Shown here one piece after another: positions 23,337-32,412 of a stretch of DNA of 64,000 nt. The position numbers were made by a program, and so were the translations under genes. Each line of letters begins with the position of its first letter. Position 1 is the first letter of the stretch. The notes under the pieces are model-generated. The model did not search any database and had not been told where the DNA came from. It was given only the letters and a program-made list of their open reading frames with translations. Origin of the DNA: Jaminaea rosea (Eukaryota; Basidiomycota; Exobasidiomycetes; Microstromatales); assembly GCF_003144245.1 (NCBI RefSeq), contig NW_020289982.1:186001-250000 (forward strand). Direction: 5' to 3'.

Positions 23337-24250
23337 GACGTGTCAAGTGAGAGGAGTAAGAGGAGGTGGTGAAGCGTGAGTAAGATGAGGGCAAGGCGTG
23401 ACGGCTAGTCGCAGGGGCCATGACAACTGCCAGCGTCTCGGCTCGCATCGCGGATGGGCTCGGGGAGGGACGAACGTCGAGGGTTGGCTTGGCGGCGCAT
23501 GCCCTGGCGCGGGCATCGACGGGCCCACCAACTCCTTGAGCACAACACACGAGCAACAGGACGATCAGAGTAGAACAGGCAGACCCACGACGTTGAAAGG
23601 AGAGAGCGACACTATGCAATCTCATGCACGGCAGTGGAGGACCGCCTACTTCGAGGCCACTGCTCACGTAGGCGAGGCGAAGACACGGTGGCGACGAGCA
23701 GGCCCTGAAGGAGCAGGCGCTCACGCAGCGAGTAGCGCAAAAATGGAGCAGTGTGATGAGAGTGGGAGGGCCAGAACTGGTCGCTGAGCGTTTGCTTCGA
23801 CGTGGGCCACGACGAGACGTGTGCGGGCGCGTTCCTGAGCCGCCCCCACCGCACCGTACCCGCAAACCCGTCGACGGCGTGATGAGCCGACGAAGAGCAC
23901 AGCCCACGGCCACAGCCAGGAACCAAGGTCGAGTCACAAGTGATGAGCTGAGTGTTGGAGAGTCTACCTAGCAAAGGCGGCGAGCGAAAGCAGCGTGCGC
24001 TGGCATCCAATCATCTTGCCTCCCATCCACTCACTCGATCCTCCCCCTCCCTCGTCTACTCGCTCCCTCATCCCTTTCCCCCCATCTGCCCTCCTCTGAA
24101 ACTCGCACCTCATCCCTTACCACTCCATCACACCACCGCACCGTCCTCTACTCGGCTCATCGTCCTCGTCAGCACGTCATCACAACAAGCCAGCTTCGCT
24201 GCCACCGTCAACGCCACCGCCATCGTCACCGTCAGCGCTACCGTAGCGTC
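23337..24250. other. Spacer with a CT-rich promoter-like tract
   Basis: No recognised gene. The segment at about 24020-24140 is strongly pyrimidine-rich on the plus strand (runs of TCCCTC and CCCC), like the 5' region of a fungal gene reading rightwards into the array that follows. Confidence 0.4.
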
Positions 24251-24254
24251 GTCG

Positions 24255-24760
24255 ATGCAGTCAGACTCTGGACTGTGCCCGACTTCCACGGCAATATCCT
24301 CACCGCCCTCGTTGCGTGCAAGCATGTCGCGACAACGCCACGGGATCAAGAGGGAGGAAGCTGAAGGAGACATACTCGATCAAGAGGAGCAGGAGAAGGC
24401 GTCCAGGCGTGAGCTAGCTCAATCTCAACCTCAGCATCTGTCCTCAAGTCGGTGGCACTGCTACGGGAGCAACACCATCCTTCTATGCGACGTCGTCCGA
24501 CCATCTCAACTCACCTCGCTACTCGTCATGGCACATCTCACCGTCGCATCAAGGCCATCTCCGTCTCCTCACCTTGCGCCTCTCCGCACTCACGACGACC
24601 TCGAAGGCCGACGACGTAGCTTCCCTTGCCTGGCTGCTGCCGAAGCATCTCGGACCTCGTCGCCGCAGCATCAACAAGGTCATCAGGGAAAAGGACGCCA
24701 ACGTGTCGCGTTAGTGTCGAGCGTCGAAGAGGATGCGGAGAGGGTAAGCAGAGCAGGAGA
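24255..24760 (+). pseudogene. Array copy A: degenerate 5' part of the orphan family
   Basis: An ATG at 24255 opens a stretch encoding MSRQRHGIKREEAEGDILDQ, followed by a plausible donor near 24410. Further on, around 24601-24700, one frame reads TSKADDVASLAW then LPKHLGP and INKVIREKDANV before a stop. This matches the start of the next copy, which reads TSRTDSVA, LPAQLGP and LKKAIQDKDLNV at the same spacing. It is therefore a paralogous head that is interrupted or differently spliced. Whether it forms the first exons of the gene at 24959 or is a broken copy cannot be told without transcripts. Confidence 0.4.
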
Positions 24761-24958
24761 GAGCACTCGGCGGGCCAGCATGCGACGCCAGCTGACCAGC
24801 ACGTCACCTTGCTCTTCTTCCCTTGCCTCCTCACCATCACCAGATCTCTTGAGAATGGCTGGAAGGACAGACTACGTCGCGACCTTCAGGTGGCGTGCCA
24901 GGATGCGACATCAGCTGGCCATCTTGACCTCTGTCTTCCCTTACGATGTCTCCCAATA

Positions 24959-25510
24959 ATGACTTCTCGAACTGACTCCGTCGCGGCCGCGGCGGTAGCA
25001 GCCTTCAGATACCCTCTCCCTGCCCAACTTGGGCCATTTCCACACGGTCTCAAGAAAGCCATCCAAGATAAAGACCTCAATGTCCTCGTAGAGTTTGCCA
25101 AGTGGCAACTCCAAACCCATAGAGAGGCACTCCTCGCCGAAAGGCTGGTAAGGAGCGTCGAAAAGTTGCGTGGCCAGATATCGGTCAAGCAGGCAGCAGA
25201 CCTGCGAGCCAACTTCCATATTCTGCGGCTGGCTCGACAGAGCTCAGCCCTGCCCATCGAGGTCAATGTCCCTCGCGCCTCGCGCCCTCATACGAGTCAA
25301 AATCGGCCAGCGAAGTTCGTCTTCCTCGCACGGGAATCCATCAAGTGGAACAAGCACAAGAGGGTCCCCGACCATCGTCTTCGCGCGCGGAAGATCGCGA
25401 GGAAGACGTGGGCAAGCATCCCCGAGACGGAGCGCCCCGCAAAATTCGAGATTGCGACGTACGTCGTCGCAGGGAGCGCCATCAAGGGGATGGAGAGAGG
25501 AGGGTGTTGA
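24959..25510 (+). CDS. Array copy B: orphan family protein, 183 aa
   Basis: Not recognised. An open frame starts MTSRTDSVAAAAVAAF. Blocks in order: LPAQLGPFPHGLKKAIQDKD (about 20-39), EFAKWQLQTHREALLAERL, DLRANFHILRLARQSSALPI (about 81-100), KFVFLARESIKWNK, VPDHRLRARKIARKTWASIP, then FEIATYVVAGSAIKGMERGG and a stop. The last four blocks recur in copy C and partly in copy D. Compared with copy D, where the same end reads EREEVVELWLG, copy B has lost two bases in the last codons, so its tail is shortened. A GTAAGG at about 25149 could be a donor for a 45-nt intron, but the stretch is open and divisible by three, so it is kept as coding. The basic RxRARKIARK stretch suggests nucleic-acid contact, which is only a guess. 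Confidence 0.55.
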   Translation: MTSRTDSVAAAAVAAFRYPLPAQLGPFPHGLKKAIQDKDLNVLVEFAKWQLQTHREALLAERLVRSVEKLRGQISVKQAADLRANFHILRLARQSSALPIEVNVPRASRPHTSQNRPAKFVFLARESIKWNKHKRVPDHRLRARKIARKTWASIPETERPAKFEIATYVVAGSAIKGMERGGC

Positions 25511-25664
25511 GCTTTGGCTCGACTAGACTAGCCTGCGCTCATACCCCTTCTTTGCCCCTACCTGGTCTCTTGAGCTCGAGTCTGGATCTTCTTGAGCTAG
25601 AGCCTTTTGATCTATCACTTTGGATCGACGTGCTTGACATTACACCTCGCTCTTCTGCCCCTCG

Positions 25665-25718
25665 ATCAGCAAGGAGGAGCCCGCCCTCTTCGTCTTCCTA
25701 GCTTGCGAGAGGACCGAG
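25665..25718 (+). repeat. Duplicated fragment of the array family
   Basis: In one frame this stretch encodes EEPALFVFLACERTEW, a near copy of KPALFVFLARESTHW found 130 bases downstream in copy C and of RPAKFVFLARESIKW in copy B. It abuts directly the conserved DLRASFNIL block of copy C in another frame. It therefore looks like a recombination or slippage junction between array units. Confidence 0.55.
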
Positions 25719-25720
25719 TG

Positions 25721-26802
25721 GACGACCTGCGAGCCAGCTTCAACATCCTGTGCATCGCCCGTAGGGGCTCGGCAGCACCCATCAAGGTCAACGTGCCTCG
25801 TTCGGCCCCACCTAAGATCACGCCAGACAAGCCAGCTCTCTTCGTCTTCCTTGCTCGCGAGAGCACGCACTGGGACCTCAGTGTGCGCAAGCCCGACCAT
25901 CGCAGGCGGGCGAAGCGCATTGCAAAGAAGACGTGGGCGACAATCCCCCCCCCAACAGGGCCCGAAGAAGGACGAGGTGGTGGTGCGAGTGGTGGCCGGG
26001 AGCGCCATAAAGGGCTTCCAGGCCGGTGGCAGCGAGGAGGAGGATGAGCACAAGCTCTGGGAGGACGCGATGGGAGACATCCGTCGTGCCTTCCGTATCT
26101 TCGTGCTCGGTGAGTAGGCGGAGGCTTAGCACGAAGCAATTGTATGGCCCGAGCATCGCTGATACACTTTACCCTCGTCCGCGCAGGGGAGGATGGGGTG
26201 GCATGCGACAAGGCGAGCGTTGGTCAGTATGCGAGTCACGGTGCTATCGCGGGCGCAAGCTTCTGACATACCTCTCTCCTCATCATCGTCGCCGTCGTCA
26301 TCCTTGTCGTCATCCTCCATCTCTACCCACTCGTCTTCGTCTTCATCTGTTGCAGCGCACGTGCTCTGGCAAGGGCACGCCGACATCGTGTTCGTCTACG
26401 ACGACGAAAACAAGAAGACGCAGTGGGTACGCATGACACGCGACGAACTCGTTGCCCAGCTCGAGACGCAGGACGAAGAGGCCAAGGGGCCTTTCGTCAA
26501 GTCAATTGAGCGAGGAGAGGTAAGCACGCGGTTCGTTCTTGGCTCAGCTCTGTGACTGACACACATCAGCTTTGCCATACTAAATTCGCCGTCGCCTGCT
26601 CGCCCTCCAGGTATCTCTGGCCACGCACCCAGTCGGCCACCGCCAGGGCTTCCTGAACGAGGCGCATCCCTTGGCTATGAAGGCGGCCGGGCCAGAGCCC
26701 AGCTGGGAGAAGGTCAAGATGTTGTCGATCGAGAAGAACCAGCGTGCAACAAGTTCGTGGCGCGCGCTCCTCACGGTACGAGCCGAAGGCGGGGAAGGGT
26801 AG
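25721..26802 (+). CDS. Array copy C: longest orphan-family copy, five blocks, frame break at a C9 run
   Basis: Not recognised. The first block (from 25721; 5' end unknown) encodes DLRASFNILCIARRGSAAPI, KPALFVFLARESTHW and KPDHRRRAKRIAKKTWATIP. At a run of nine C (25945-25953) the frame moves by one base and continues with KKDEVVVRVVAGSAIKG and WEDAMGDIRRAFRIFVLG to 26109. Three further exons follow by GT-AG rules: 26187-26222 (36 nt, EDGVACDKASV), 26356-26519 (QGHADIVFVYDDENKKTQW, then RDELVAQLETQDEE) and 26611-26802 (SLATHPVGHRQGFLNEAHPL, ending TVRAEGGEG and TAG). Phases agree between these exons. The break could be a true pseudogenising slip, a sequencing error in the homopolymer, or programmed. 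No known domain was identified. Confidence 0.5.
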
Positions 26803-27091
26803 GGCAGCAGATTCATTCTTCGAGCTCAATGCAAGCGCAGCGACAAGTACATCGAGCACCAGGTTGCGCAACTCGCGGTCACTCCTCAAGTCAGCCCCAC
26901 ATGCCAGCCGAGACGCTGCGGTCGCAGCGAACCCGGGCCATCACGCTTGTCCCTTAACTCCAACTTCTCCGGCTCCGCCCTCTGACTCGCACACTCTTGG
27001 ACTCCATTCTTCTCCTCCGCCATCGCCGCCTTGTTCACCTGCTTCTTACAAGCTACATGTACGTCGCTTCGCCCCTCATCGGGCCAGCGTC

Positions 27092-28063
27092 ATGACCAGC
27101 CAAGACGACGAAAGTGATGCTGTCTATAAGCGGGAGCTCGCAAAGACGCTCAAACAACTGCGATCGGTGAGAGCCACGACCGAGGAGACGGAGGGCATCT
27201 TTGGGAAGGTGAAGTGAGCTGACCCTGCGCACCCTCCCCATCCACCTCTTCATTCGCAGGCCGTCGAATCCACCTATTGCCCGTACCGGGCAATTCGTCC
27301 TACATCGCCTTCTCTCTCGGACACGTCTGAGGACGTCGAGCTCGACTCCTTTGTCGAGGAACTGATCCACGACGAGCTGATTGCCAACGACGAGCTGATC
27401 AAGACTCGTCGAGAGGCGCAAGCAGCTTATCTCAAGAACTGGCGTGCGGAGAGGGACGCCGGCACAACGCCCTCGCAAATTCGAGATGATCACATACGTA
27501 GTCGCAGGCAGCGCATTCAAAGGCATGGAGAGAGAGGAGGTCGTTGAGCTCTGGCTCGGCTAGACTAGCGGCGATCACTTTGAACACTCGACGGTGACGA
27601 GGACAAGCACCGTCTTTGGGAGCACGCGCTTCCTGACCTGTGCCGCGCCTTTAGGGTTTTCATTCTTGGTGAGTCACCTAGGGTGCGACATAGCACGCAC
27701 GTCAGGCCCGCCGCTGACGCTACCACTCTCACGCACTTGCACGCACAGGGGAGGATGGTGTTGCATGCGGCAAGGCAAGCGTCGGTCAGTACTCGAGTCG
27801 TGCCACCACGGGTGCCAGCTACTGACTCTACCCGTATCTTGACCTTCACATGCCTCTCGCCTCTCTCTCACACACCCTCGTCATTGTCGTCGGCCTACTC
27901 TTCCATGGCTCGTCATCATCGTCACCCTGCTTTTCGATGGGTTGGCAGCCTACATCCCGTGCCAAGGGCATGCCGATGTCCTGTTCATCTGGGCCGACCA
28001 CCAGAAGAAGACGCAGTGGTCGCTGGTCCCTCGTGATCAGCTGGTCCACCAGCTAGAGACGGA
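27092..28063 (+). CDS. Array copy D: chimeric orphan-family copy
   Basis: Not recognised. The head differs from copies B and C: MTSQDDESDAVYKRELAKTL, then after an intron (acceptor before 27260) a segment SEDVELDSFVEELIHDELIA followed by EAQAAYLKNWRAERDA. A second frame then carries FEMITYVVAGSAFKGMEREE and VVELWLG with a stop at 27561. Downstream, DEDKHRLWEHALPDLCRAFR leads to donor 27669, a 36-nt exon 27749-27784 (EDGVACGKASV) and an exon from 27949 (QGHADVLFIWADHQKKTQW, RDQLVHQLET). The 36-nt exon, its phase and its GTCAGT donor are the same as in copy C, so both derive from one spliced ancestor. The frame changes suggest a fused, partly decayed gene or two overlapping short genes. Confidence 0.45.
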
Positions 28064-28065
28064 CG

Positions 28066-28305
28066 ATGGAGGAGGCTCTCATCACCACGTCCTCCTTGTT
28101 CTCCACCACTTCTCTCACCGGCTCTTCGACACCTTCCTCATTACTCGCCACCACCACCTCCCTCACCAGCTCTTTGACAGCGTCCTCCCTTCTCACCTCC
28201 GTGAGCATGACATTCAACGTCAAAGACGTCGAGGCCATCAAGAAAGGCCTCCGAAAGGTGCTCAAAAAATCGCACCCGGAGAGAATCATGACCGAGAAGT
28301 CGTAG
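28066..28305 (+). CDS. Short Ser/Thr-rich open frame in the array
   Basis: A 79-aa frame starts MEEALITTSSLFSTTSLTGS with repeated SSL/TTS units and ends MTFNVKDVEAIKKGLRKVLK-KSHPERIMTEKS. The C-terminal half looks like a real amphipathic helical protein segment. It may be the 3' end of copy D or a separate short exon of copy E. No ribosomal or splice evidence decides this. Confidence 0.3.
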   Translation: MEEALITTSSLFSTTSLTGSSTPSSLLATTTSLTSSLTASSLLTSVSMTFNVKDVEAIKKGLRKVLKKSHPERIMTEKS

Positions 28306-28394
28306 CATACACTCTGCTGTGGGCTGACCCTATTCCACACCCGTGCGCGCATCCGCAACCGCAGACTCGCTGCTCGCGCTTCTGTCCGTACCAG

Positions 28395-28955
28395 AAGCCC
28401 GGCGTCTCGCCGACCTCCCCCGCGCCAAAGATCGATAGAGAGCTGGTCAAGCAAGGCTTGGCCAAGAAGCTCTTTACCCAAGACGCCATCGTCAAGAAGC
28501 GCAAGGAGGACATGAAGCAATATCTCAAGGATTGGCGCGCCAGGAGGAACGCAAAGGAGACGGCCGAGGAGCGCAAGGCCCGCGCTGAATACCACAAGGA
28601 GAAGGGCACCCAGCATCGCGAGAAGCACAACAAGAACGACACGGACCAGGAGAGGAGGAAGAAGTTGAAGAAAAAGGCAGAGGCCGAACAGAAGAGGAGG
28701 GACAGGATCAAGGCAAACGAGACCGAGGCGCAGGCCAAGCAGCGCCGCGCAAAGCTCACCGCCGCCTCCAAGGCCTCAAGGGCCAAGAGGATGGAGAAGG
28801 AGACGGAGGAGGAGAAGGAGGATCGTCTCAAGCATCGGCGCCAGCCCGACAGCCTGAGGAGGGCGAGGGACGAGGAGGGGCTCGCGGCGACGAGCAAGGC
28901 GACGGGGCCGGGGAAGAAGGTCAGCAAGGTCAAGAAGATGAGGGAGGCCATGTAG
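28395..28955 (+). CDS. Array copy E: Lys/Glu-rich coiled-coil protein (5' end uncertain)
   Basis: Not recognised. From a likely acceptor CCAG before 28395 an open frame of 186 codons runs to TAG at 28953. It encodes APKIDRELVKQGLAKKLFTQ, KEDMKQYLKDWRARRNAKET, then a long, highly charged helix (EERKARAEYHKEKG, RRKKLKKKAEAEQKRRDRIK, ASRAKRMEKETEEEKEDRL) and a basic tail VSKVKKMREAM. The block around YLKDWRARRNA matches YLKNWRAERDA of copy D, with similar preceding residues, so the two share a module. The composition suggests a nuclear or nucleolar, nucleic-acid-associated coiled coil, though such composition alone is weak evidence. No in-frame ATG lies near the acceptor, so an upstream exon is required. 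Confidence 0.5.
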   Translation, partial: KPGVSPTSPAPKIDRELVKQGLAKKLFTQDAIVKKRKEDMKQYLKDWRARRNAKETAEERKARAEYHKEKGTQHREKHNKNDTDQERRKKLKKKAEAEQKRRDRIKANETEAQAKQRRAKLTAASKASRAKRMEKETEEEKEDRLKHRRQPDSLRRARDEEGLAATSKATGPGKKVSKVKKMREAM

Positions 28956-29499
28956 GCCGAGGAGGAGTAGGCGGGGTGGAATCAGATGCACCTATGGTAC
29001 GGCTAACATGTAATAAGCTGGCTACCATAGGAAACGATATCGCCACCTCTCACTCATGCCTTCATCACTCAGCTTCAAGACATTTGGAGTTGGCGACGTT
29101 GCACCCTGCATCCACTCTGCTCCCTGCAGATCCTTTTCAGCCTTTGCCTGACCTTGCATAGCAGAGGCTTCCATCCGCTTTTGCTCTCGCCTGCTGCTCT
29201 TGCTCTCTTACTGTCGCTGAGTGTAGCAGTGCCAGCTGCCTTCCATAACGCCGCCCCGGCATAGCTGGACGTATTGTGAGTGTCGCCAGCCTCACGCGTG
29301 AACGCGATGGGCGAGAAGGCGGACGGAGCGCGAGTCCGTGAGCAGCACTGCACGCTGCTCCGCCTTCCGTCGTCTGGTTAACGTTGCTCCATCCGCTCCA
29401 ATCACTCCCTTCACTTCTTTGACGGCCAGATACTGCATTGCTCCTCTTCCTATATAGCATTCTTAGCCCTGCCGTAGGCAAAGAGACAACAGCAACATC
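28956..29499. other. Spacer with TATA-like promoter
   Basis: This 544-bp spacer between the array and the BCL7-like gene holds no recognised gene. A TATATAG at 29451-29457 lies 43-49 bases before the next start codon and may be a core promoter element. Confidence 0.5.
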
Positions 29500-30812
29500 A
29501 TGACATCGCGCTTCGGCGGTCGTTTCGTCTCATCAAACGCGGCCAACCCGTCCAAGGAGCCTGTGCCGTGAGTCTCGCGCTCCACCCCCTCCCTCTGCGC
29601 CACGTCTTTGCTCACAATGCCCCTCCTCTCCCCACTCGCAATAGCATCTGGGAGCAGTCTTGGGTACTTCCCGCCCCCAATGCAAGGATCAAGGTCCTTA
29701 AATGGGTCAAACGTACGGACTTGCCCGGCCGCACCTTCCCCGAGGAGGAGGACGCGGGTGTCATCTATGAGAAGGAGCAGCAGAGGTTGAAGAGGCAGAG
29801 GTTGGAGGAGGCCGGGGGAGGAGAAGAGCAAGCGGCAAAGGTGGCGGAACCAGCAAAGGACGTAGCAGCTCCTGCGACGGTCGTCGAGGCGGGAGGATCA
29901 GCCGGTGGGCAGGATGTCACAATGACCGATGCCCCACCAGCACCAGCAGCGCCCTCCGCTTCACAAGAGGCAGTAGCAACATCAGCAGCCGCAGAAGGAG
30001 GTGACGCCCTCTCAGCAGGCGTCACAGCAGACGAGACTCAGGGTCAGCACCTCTTTGACGAGACGCAAGCGGCGCCCATTGGAGGCGGCGGTCTGCAGGA
30101 CGATGCAGACGAGACGATGGATGCCGGATCCAAGATCCTTCCCACGGCTACTGCGACGGCCGATGCAACACCTGCAGGCGCCATCACTCCTGCTGTAGCA
30201 GAGGGAGCGGGCAAGGCGGAAGATGACGACGAAGGCGAGGGCGGCGAAGAGGAGGAAGAAGACGAGGAAGAGGGTGAGGAGGAGAAAGCAAAGCAGGTTG
30301 TGGACAAGCGCGCGACCATCCGCATTGGTGGTCCTTTGCCTGCCGGTGTAGAGGAGGAGCCGATCGTAGAAGCGCCTGCCAAGCCTCAGGGCGAGGTCGA
30401 GGCTACCGCGGCCGCAGGAGAGGAGGGCAAGGACACCCAAGCAGACCAGGCTGTTGCGGCCGCAGAAGAGGTACCAATCGCTGCTCCGCCAGCAGAATCA
30501 ACATCGACGGAAGAGCAACCCGCCCCTCACGTCGAAGCCGAGCTCAACCCTTCAGCACCACCACCGCCATCAGACGCACCAGCGCTGGACGCTCCGCAGG
30601 ACGTGGAAGGCGACGCACTCGGTGGTGTCGAGACTACGACGCGGGCTGACCCGGAAGTCAAGCAGGCCGAGCAAGCCGCTCAAGGTGAGGGAGGCGAGGT
30701 GGCTGCCGTTGTGCACTCGATGCCGGGAGGTGGGGAGAGGGTCAAAGTCGTGGTGAGCGAGGAGGAGAAGAAGGCGGAAGAGGCGCAAGAGCAGGGAGAG
30801 CCGCAGGCGTGA
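29500..30812 (+). CDS. BCL7-like N-terminal motif protein with long acidic tail
   Basis: Two exons (29500-29567, 29645-30812) give 411 aa. The N-terminus MTSRFGGRFVSSNAANPSKE precedes the block IWEQSWVLPAPNARIKVLKW-VKR. This resembles the start of animal BCL7 proteins ([20 protein letters not shown]), which are SWI/SNF subunits; the spacing of W, W, R-I and KWV agrees. A basic KEQQRLKRQRLEEAG helix follows, then about 320 residues rich in Ala, Glu, Asp and Pro without fold signals, including a run EEEEEDEEEGEEEKAK. By analogy it may be a nuclear chromatin-remodelling accessory protein, but the similarity is one short motif. A TATA-like box lies 43-49 bases upstream. The exon junction (phase 2) lies just before the conserved block. 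Confidence 0.6.
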
Positions 30813-30879
30813 GACTCGCATGATGTGTACTCTTGCACTTCTACAATTACATTCAACCTCACCTCGTCATCACACGCGG

Positions 30880-32232
30880 CTACGCCCTCCAGTCAATCTT
30901 CGGCGCATCAGTCCTGAACCGTTGCGTGACAGTGCTTCGCTCCAGCTCAACCGTATGCCCCATCCTGAAGGCCAGCAACCCAGCATGAGCAATCATGATG
31001 CCGTTGTCGATGCAAAATCGCTCATCGGTCGCAAAGACTTTGCCTCCCCTCTCCCTGGCCATGTTGGCCATCATCTCCTGCAGTCGCGAATTGGCCCCCA
31101 CACCGCCCACGATGAGAACTTCTCGCGAGCCGATGTGAGCCATTGCTCTCTCGGTGATTTCGACTAGCATGGCGAAGACGTGTTCTTGGAGGGAGAAGCA
31201 GAGGTCTGCGGGCGTGATGACGTCTGGGAGGCGGGCGCCATTGGGGATGCTTGATCGTAGAGCCGACGCTTCGTCGTCGTCGCCGTCGTCGCTTTCTTCC
31301 TCGTCATCTCCTGGGCGTACGACATGCCTTCCATCCCCACTCCACGTCTCTCCATTCGCCATCTTTCCCCACTCTCCTACCTCTCCACCGCCGACCTCGC
31401 TCTTCGTGTCCGGCTTGAACCTCTTTCTGTCCTTGGTATACGCCTCGACGCAGCTCAGCACCCCGCCCAGGCTCACATCCATCCCTTTGGTAGCGTAAGG
31501 CAGTGGGACCAAATGTCTCCCCTTTCTCGCCTCGCGCTCGACGTTGTATCCCGGGCTGGGATCATTGCTCAAGCCTACAACGCGCGCGAAACGATCCAGC
31601 ATGTTGCCCACAGCTATATCCAGCGTCTCACCAAAAATACGGTAGCGTTGCGCAGAGTAGGCTATCACCTGAGTGTTACCGCCGGAGACGTAGAGAACTA
31701 CCGGATTAGAGGCGCCAGTGATGGTGCGACCCATCTCGATATGGCCCACGCAGTGATTTACGGGGACCAATGGCACGCCGTATTGCGCAGCGAGCGTTCT
31801 TGCTACGATGGCCACGCTGGCTAAGCATGCACCCATGCCCGGACCCTTGGTATAGCAGATAGCGTCGCAGCCGCCGACATCCTCGAGCCCTGCTCGTCGA
31901 ACAGCTTCGCTGACCACTCGGACAATCCATGCCCTGTGATGGCGAGCCGTATCTCCTGGCTGAAAGCCCGAGCCGGGTGGTGTGACGTAAGTGTGACGGA
32001 CATTGGAGAGGATGGAGACGCTGCCGTCGGGGGCATGGGCAATGACACCTGCGCCTAGCTTGTTGGCTGAGCCTTCCAGGCCGAGGGCATAGAGGGTGCG
32101 CGGGGGAGGCGGGAGAGGATCTTGCGCAGCGGTGACCGCCCTTTTGGCTACTCGACGTGGGCAACGATGTACTGCGCTGTTCTGAGATGCGCTGCTGCTC
32201 CCGCTGGGAAGCGCAGTGGCTGTTGGAGTCAT
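30880..32232 (-). CDS. KAE1: Kae1/OSGEP, KEOPS tRNA t6A synthase subunit
   Basis: Catalytic subunit of the KEOPS/EKC complex, which makes N6-threonylcarbamoyl-adenosine at position 37 of ANN-decoding tRNAs. Single exon, 450 aa. It has the ASKHA fold: [16 protein letters not shown] near residue 48, [11 protein letters not shown], the metal-binding histidines in [44 protein letters not shown], and at the C-terminus [16 protein letters not shown] and [14 protein letters not shown]. It is longer than yeast Kae1 for two reasons: a 46-residue N-terminal extension without clear targeting character, and a roughly 45-residue acidic insert ([20 protein letters not shown]) before [11 protein letters not shown]. 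It shares a 180-bp divergent spacer with RMT2. Confidence 0.96.
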   Translation of the reverse strand: MTPTATALPSGSSSASQNSAVHRCPRRVAKRAVTAAQDPLPPPPRTLYALGLEGSANKLGAGVIAHAPDGSVSILSNVRHTYVTPPGSGFQPGDTARHHRAWIVRVVSEAVRRAGLEDVGGCDAICYTKGPGMGACLASVAIVARTLAAQYGVPLVPVNHCVGHIEMGRTITGASNPVVLYVSGGNTQVIAYSAQRYRIFGETLDIAVGNMLDRFARVVGLSNDPSPGYNVEREARKGRHLVPLPYATKGMDVSLGGVLSCVEAYTKDRKRFKPDTKSEVGGGEVGEWGKMANGETWSGDGRHVVRPGDDEEESDDGDDDEASALRSSIPNGARLPDVITPADLCFSLQEHVFAMLVEITERAMAHIGSREVLIVGGVGANSRLQEMMANMARERGGKVFATDERFCIDNGIMIAHAGLLAFRMGHTVELERSTVTQRFRTDAPKIDWRA

Positions 32233-32412
32233 TGTATGCTGTTGGTGGAGTGGTGTGAGGAAGTGGACAAGGCGAGGGTCGCAGTCCGCCGTCGATCCTT
32301 GCCCAGTCGCTTATATAAGCACCGCGTCTCAATCTCGACAGGCGGGAGGGCGGACTGGCGGCTCTTGAGATCTTCCCGTCACTCAATTCACCTCACAACG
32401 AGCAAGACCACA
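32233..32412. promoter_or_regulatory. Divergent KAE1/RMT2 promoter with TATA-like palindrome
   Basis: A 180-bp spacer between two start codons. TTATATAA at 32311-32318 is a perfect palindrome placed about 80 and 95 bases from the two ATGs. It could serve either direction. Confidence 0.5.

Noticed and set aside
23952-24959. 335-codon plus-strand frame before array copy B
   Set aside because: Most of it is CT-rich promoter-like sequence and it mixes frames with the family-related head at 24601-24700; only parts were kept as copy A.
25930-25958. A 27-nt intron bridging the frame change in array copy C
   Set aside because: GT and AG are present, but introns here are 60-130 nt and such a small intron would also remove conserved residues; a homopolymer slip is simpler.
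24255-28955. The array as a transposable element
   Set aside because: No terminal repeats, target-site duplications, reverse transcriptase, transposase or integrase motifs were seen, and introns are conserved between copies.
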